Below are positions 6,464 to 7,752 of a stretch of 7,752 nt of DNA, one piece after another (position 1 is the stretch's first letter; each line of letters starts with the position of its first letter). The stretch comes from Candidatus Brevibacterium intestinigallinarum (GTDB lineage: Bacteria; Actinomycetota; Actinomycetes; Actinomycetales; Brevibacteriaceae). A program made the translations under genes and the position numbers. The notes under the pieces were generated by a model, which saw nothing but the letters and a program-made list of their open reading frames with translations, had not been told where the DNA came from and made no database searches. The stretch covers positions 1-7,752 of the forward strand of contig DWZY01000096.1 of assembly GCA_019117325.1 (NCBI GenBank), written 5' to 3'.

Positions 6464-7147
6464 ATGCACATCGCTCGCACGACCGCACGCCGGACCACCA
6501 CCGCGGCTGCACTCGCCGCCGGCTTCGCACTCGCACTGAGTGCCTGCGGCGGATCGGACGCCGCAGACGAGGCCGCGCCCCAGGACACGGCTGAAGAGGA
6601 CACGGCTGCCGAGGAGTCGACGGAGGACGAGGCCGCAGTCGACGACTCCGCCGAGGAGTCCGACGACACGGCTGCGGCGCCCGCCGGTGAGGAGACCCAG
6701 GTGGACGTGGGCGAGACGATCGAGGACCCGGACATGGGCGACACGGTCGAGGTTCTCAGTGCCATCCGCGACTTCCCCTCGGAGGAGGAGGCGGAGCTCA
6801 TGGCCGACGGCGGCGAGGTCGTCCTCCTGGAGGTCTCCGTGATGCCCGGCGACGAGTACGGCGGTCTCGTGTCGATGGGGAACTTCGAGATCTCGTGGGA
6901 CGAGGGCGACGAGTTCTGGGGGAACAAGACCCGCCTCGTCGAGGAGGAGATGGACGCGGCCGGCTACGCACCGCTGGACGATGTGTCGCGCAGCGATGGC
7001 GGCGAGCACAGCGGCTGGATCGCGTTCCTCGTCGACGAGCGCGCGGACACGTACCTCGTGAACTACGAGCGCGACGGCGCGAAGGTCATCGGCTCGGACG
7101 AGGAGATCGACGCCTTCGACCAGGAGTTCGAGATCCCCGCCTCCTGA
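6464..7147 (+). CDS. Acidic secreted lipoprotein with a DUF4352-like C-terminal region
   Basis: The 227-residue product begins with a lipoprotein signal peptide: positive n-region (ARTTARR), hydrophobic core ALAAGFALAL, and lipobox L-S-A-C with the lipidated Cys28. Residues 29-85 form a low-complexity linker of Ala, Asp, Glu, Ser and Thr, including three DTA units encoded by an exact DNA repeat. The remainder (about 86-227) looks like an all-beta extracytoplasmic domain of the DUF4352 or related immunoglobulin-like type: GDTVEVLSAIRDF, then VVLLEVSVMPG, then SGWIAFLVDE. That assignment is tentative. The protein is extremely acidic and contains only two Lys. It should be anchored on the outer face of the membrane; its partner is unknown. 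AGGAGG four nt upstream makes the start firm. It has its own candidate promoter and a terminator, so it is probably monocistronic. Confidence 0.88.
   Translation: MHIARTTARRTTTAAALAAGFALALSACGGSDAADEAAPQDTAEEDTAAEESTEDEAAVDDSAEESDDTAAAPAGEETQVDVGETIEDPDMGDTVEVLSAIRDFPSEEEAELMADGGEVVLLEVSVMPGDEYGGLVSMGNFEISWDEGDEFWGNKTRLVEEEMDAAGYAPLDDVSRSDGGEHSGWIAFLVDERADTYLVNYERDGAKVIGSDEEIDAFDQEFEIPAS
6584..6674 (+). repeat. Short direct repeats in the lipoprotein linker
   Basis: GACACGGCTG occurs exactly at 6584-6593, 6599-6608 and 6665-6674. All three are in the same codon phase and encode Asp-Thr-Ala in the acidic linker, suggesting expansion by duplication. Confidence 0.65.
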
Positions 7148-7182
7148 CCTGAGAGGCTCCGGCCTGAGCCTCTCAGGTCAGG
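7143..7182 (+). terminator. Terminator hairpin that includes the lipoprotein stop codon
   Basis: CCTGACCTGAGAGGCTC (7143-7159) and GAGCCTCTCAGGTCAGG (7166-7182) form a perfect 17-bp stem around the loop CGGCCT. The TGA stop codon (7145-7147) lies inside the left arm. It is the longest stem in the window, is symmetrical, and could stop transcription from either side, though no T-run follows. Confidence 0.8.
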
Positions 7183-7194
7183 CGCCGGCCGGCC

Positions 7195-7220
7195 GCAGAA
7201 CGGCTCAGATGCAGAACGGC
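7195..7220. repeat. 10-bp direct repeat between the two terminators
   Basis: GCAGAACGGC occurs at 7195-7204 and again at 7211-7220, a 16-bp period. The second copy runs into the left arm of the next hairpin. No function is evident. Confidence 0.5.
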
Positions 7221-7242
7221 CCCCGCACACCGTGCGGGGGCC
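7218..7242 (-). terminator. Terminator hairpin between the convergent genes
   Basis: GGCCCCCGCAC and GTGCGGGGGCC form a perfect 11-bp stem with an ACC loop, 37 nt beyond the stop of the AIM24-family gene. The stem is symmetrical and may serve both strands. On the minus strand it is followed by GTTCTGC, only weakly T-rich. Confidence 0.75.
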
Positions 7243-7279
7243 ATTGCGCTGTGCGGAGGACCGCGGTGCGCGGGGGTGC

Positions 7280-7752
7280 TCAGAGCTCCGAGGGCTGCAC
7301 GACGACGAAGCCGGGGCCGTGGAACTTCATCTGTACGGACTCACCGGAGCCGCGACCCATGAAGGAGCCCAGGGAAACGTCCGTGTGGATGTCCGGGGCG
7401 AGGTTCGCGGACCAGCACACGGCCGCCTGCGGGTCGACGAAGGTGGGCTGCTGCGAGCAGTCCAGCACCAGAGGATCGCCCTGGCAGGCCAGTGCCGCCA
7501 TGCCCTGACCGGACAGGACGACGTTGAAGAGGCCGGCACCCGAGGCCATCGCCCCCAGTCCCTTCACCCGGCGGATGTCCTGGTTGAGCGACGGATCGAA
7601 CGCGAGCAGGGAGGCGGAGTTGACGCTCAGCGCGTCCTGCGGACCCTCGAGCTGCATCATGAAAATGTTGGCCGCGTTCCGCGCGAAGAACACCTCGCCC
7701 TGGCCCTCAGCGCGCATCATCGGGGTGTCCTCACCGGACACCTGCTTCTTGA
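7280..7752 (-). CDS. AIM24-family protein, C-terminal part (cut by window edge)
   Basis: The reading frame stays open to the right edge, so the visible 156 residues lack the N-terminus; the internal GTG at 7741 is probably not the start because the frame continues upstream as Lys-Lys-Gln. The sequence has the beta-rich pattern of the AIM24 (DUF124/TIGR00266-like) family: GQGEVFFA, then LEGPQDALSVNSASLLAFDPSL, a Gly-rich GAGLFNVVLSGQG turn, PTFVDPQAAVCWSANL, and the family-typical ending FMGRGSGESVQMKFHGPGFVVVQPSE. Members form a tryptophan-RNA-binding-attenuator-like beta barrel. The bacterial role is not established; the yeast member is mitochondrial. Full-length proteins are about 200-270 residues, so roughly a third is missing here. 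It converges on the lipoprotein gene. The family call is firm, the function is not. Confidence 0.88.
   Translation of the reverse strand, partial: KKQVSGEDTPMMRAEGQGEVFFARNAANIFMMQLEGPQDALSVNSASLLAFDPSLNQDIRRVKGLGAMASGAGLFNVVLSGQGMAALACQGDPLVLDCSQQPTFVDPQAAVCWSANLAPDIHTDVSLGSFMGRGSGESVQMKFHGPGFVVVQPSEL

Overview
The window is high-GC DNA with GTG starts on several genes and the conserved block tig-clpP1-clpP2-clpX. It also has two ClpP paralogues of the mycobacterial ClpP1/ClpP2 type and a ClgR-like operator. This points to an actinobacterium, most likely in the order Micrococcales; the genus cannot be read from the sequence.

Layout. On the minus strand at the left edge lie two translationally coupled genes of an accessory character. 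One (371-1663) encodes a 430-residue protein with two C-terminal membrane segments that I do not recognise. The other (374 leftwards, cut by the window edge) looks like the N-terminus of a histidine/aromatic amino acid ammonia-lyase-like protein with an unusual Tyr-loop. Divergent from them is the proteostasis block on the plus strand: trigger factor (tig, 1901-3307), then clpP1 (3512-4141) and clpP2 (4177-4827), then clpX (4998-6284). A small, very acidic lipoprotein gene (6464-7147) follows, and an AIM24-family gene (7280 to the right edge) converges on it from the minus strand.

How the genes work together. Trigger factor receives nascent chains at the ribosome exit. ClpP1 and ClpP2 form the mixed tetradecameric peptidase of actinobacteria, and ClpX is the AAA+ unfoldase that feeds it. 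All catalytic residues of both peptidases, and all zinc, Walker, pore and ClpP-docking motifs of ClpX, are present. Strong hairpins after tig and clpX separate transcription units. A ClgR-type palindrome sits in the clpP1 promoter region, so the peptidase genes appear to be controlled apart from tig. No terminator is obvious between clpP2 and clpX, so read-through into clpX is possible.

The part that may be undescribed is the left-edge gene pair (membrane protein plus lyase-like protein). The rest is conserved core genome with some notable leader hairpins, in-frame repeats and a terminator that contains a stop codon. There are no RNA genes, CRISPR arrays, insertion sequences or attachment sites that I can support.
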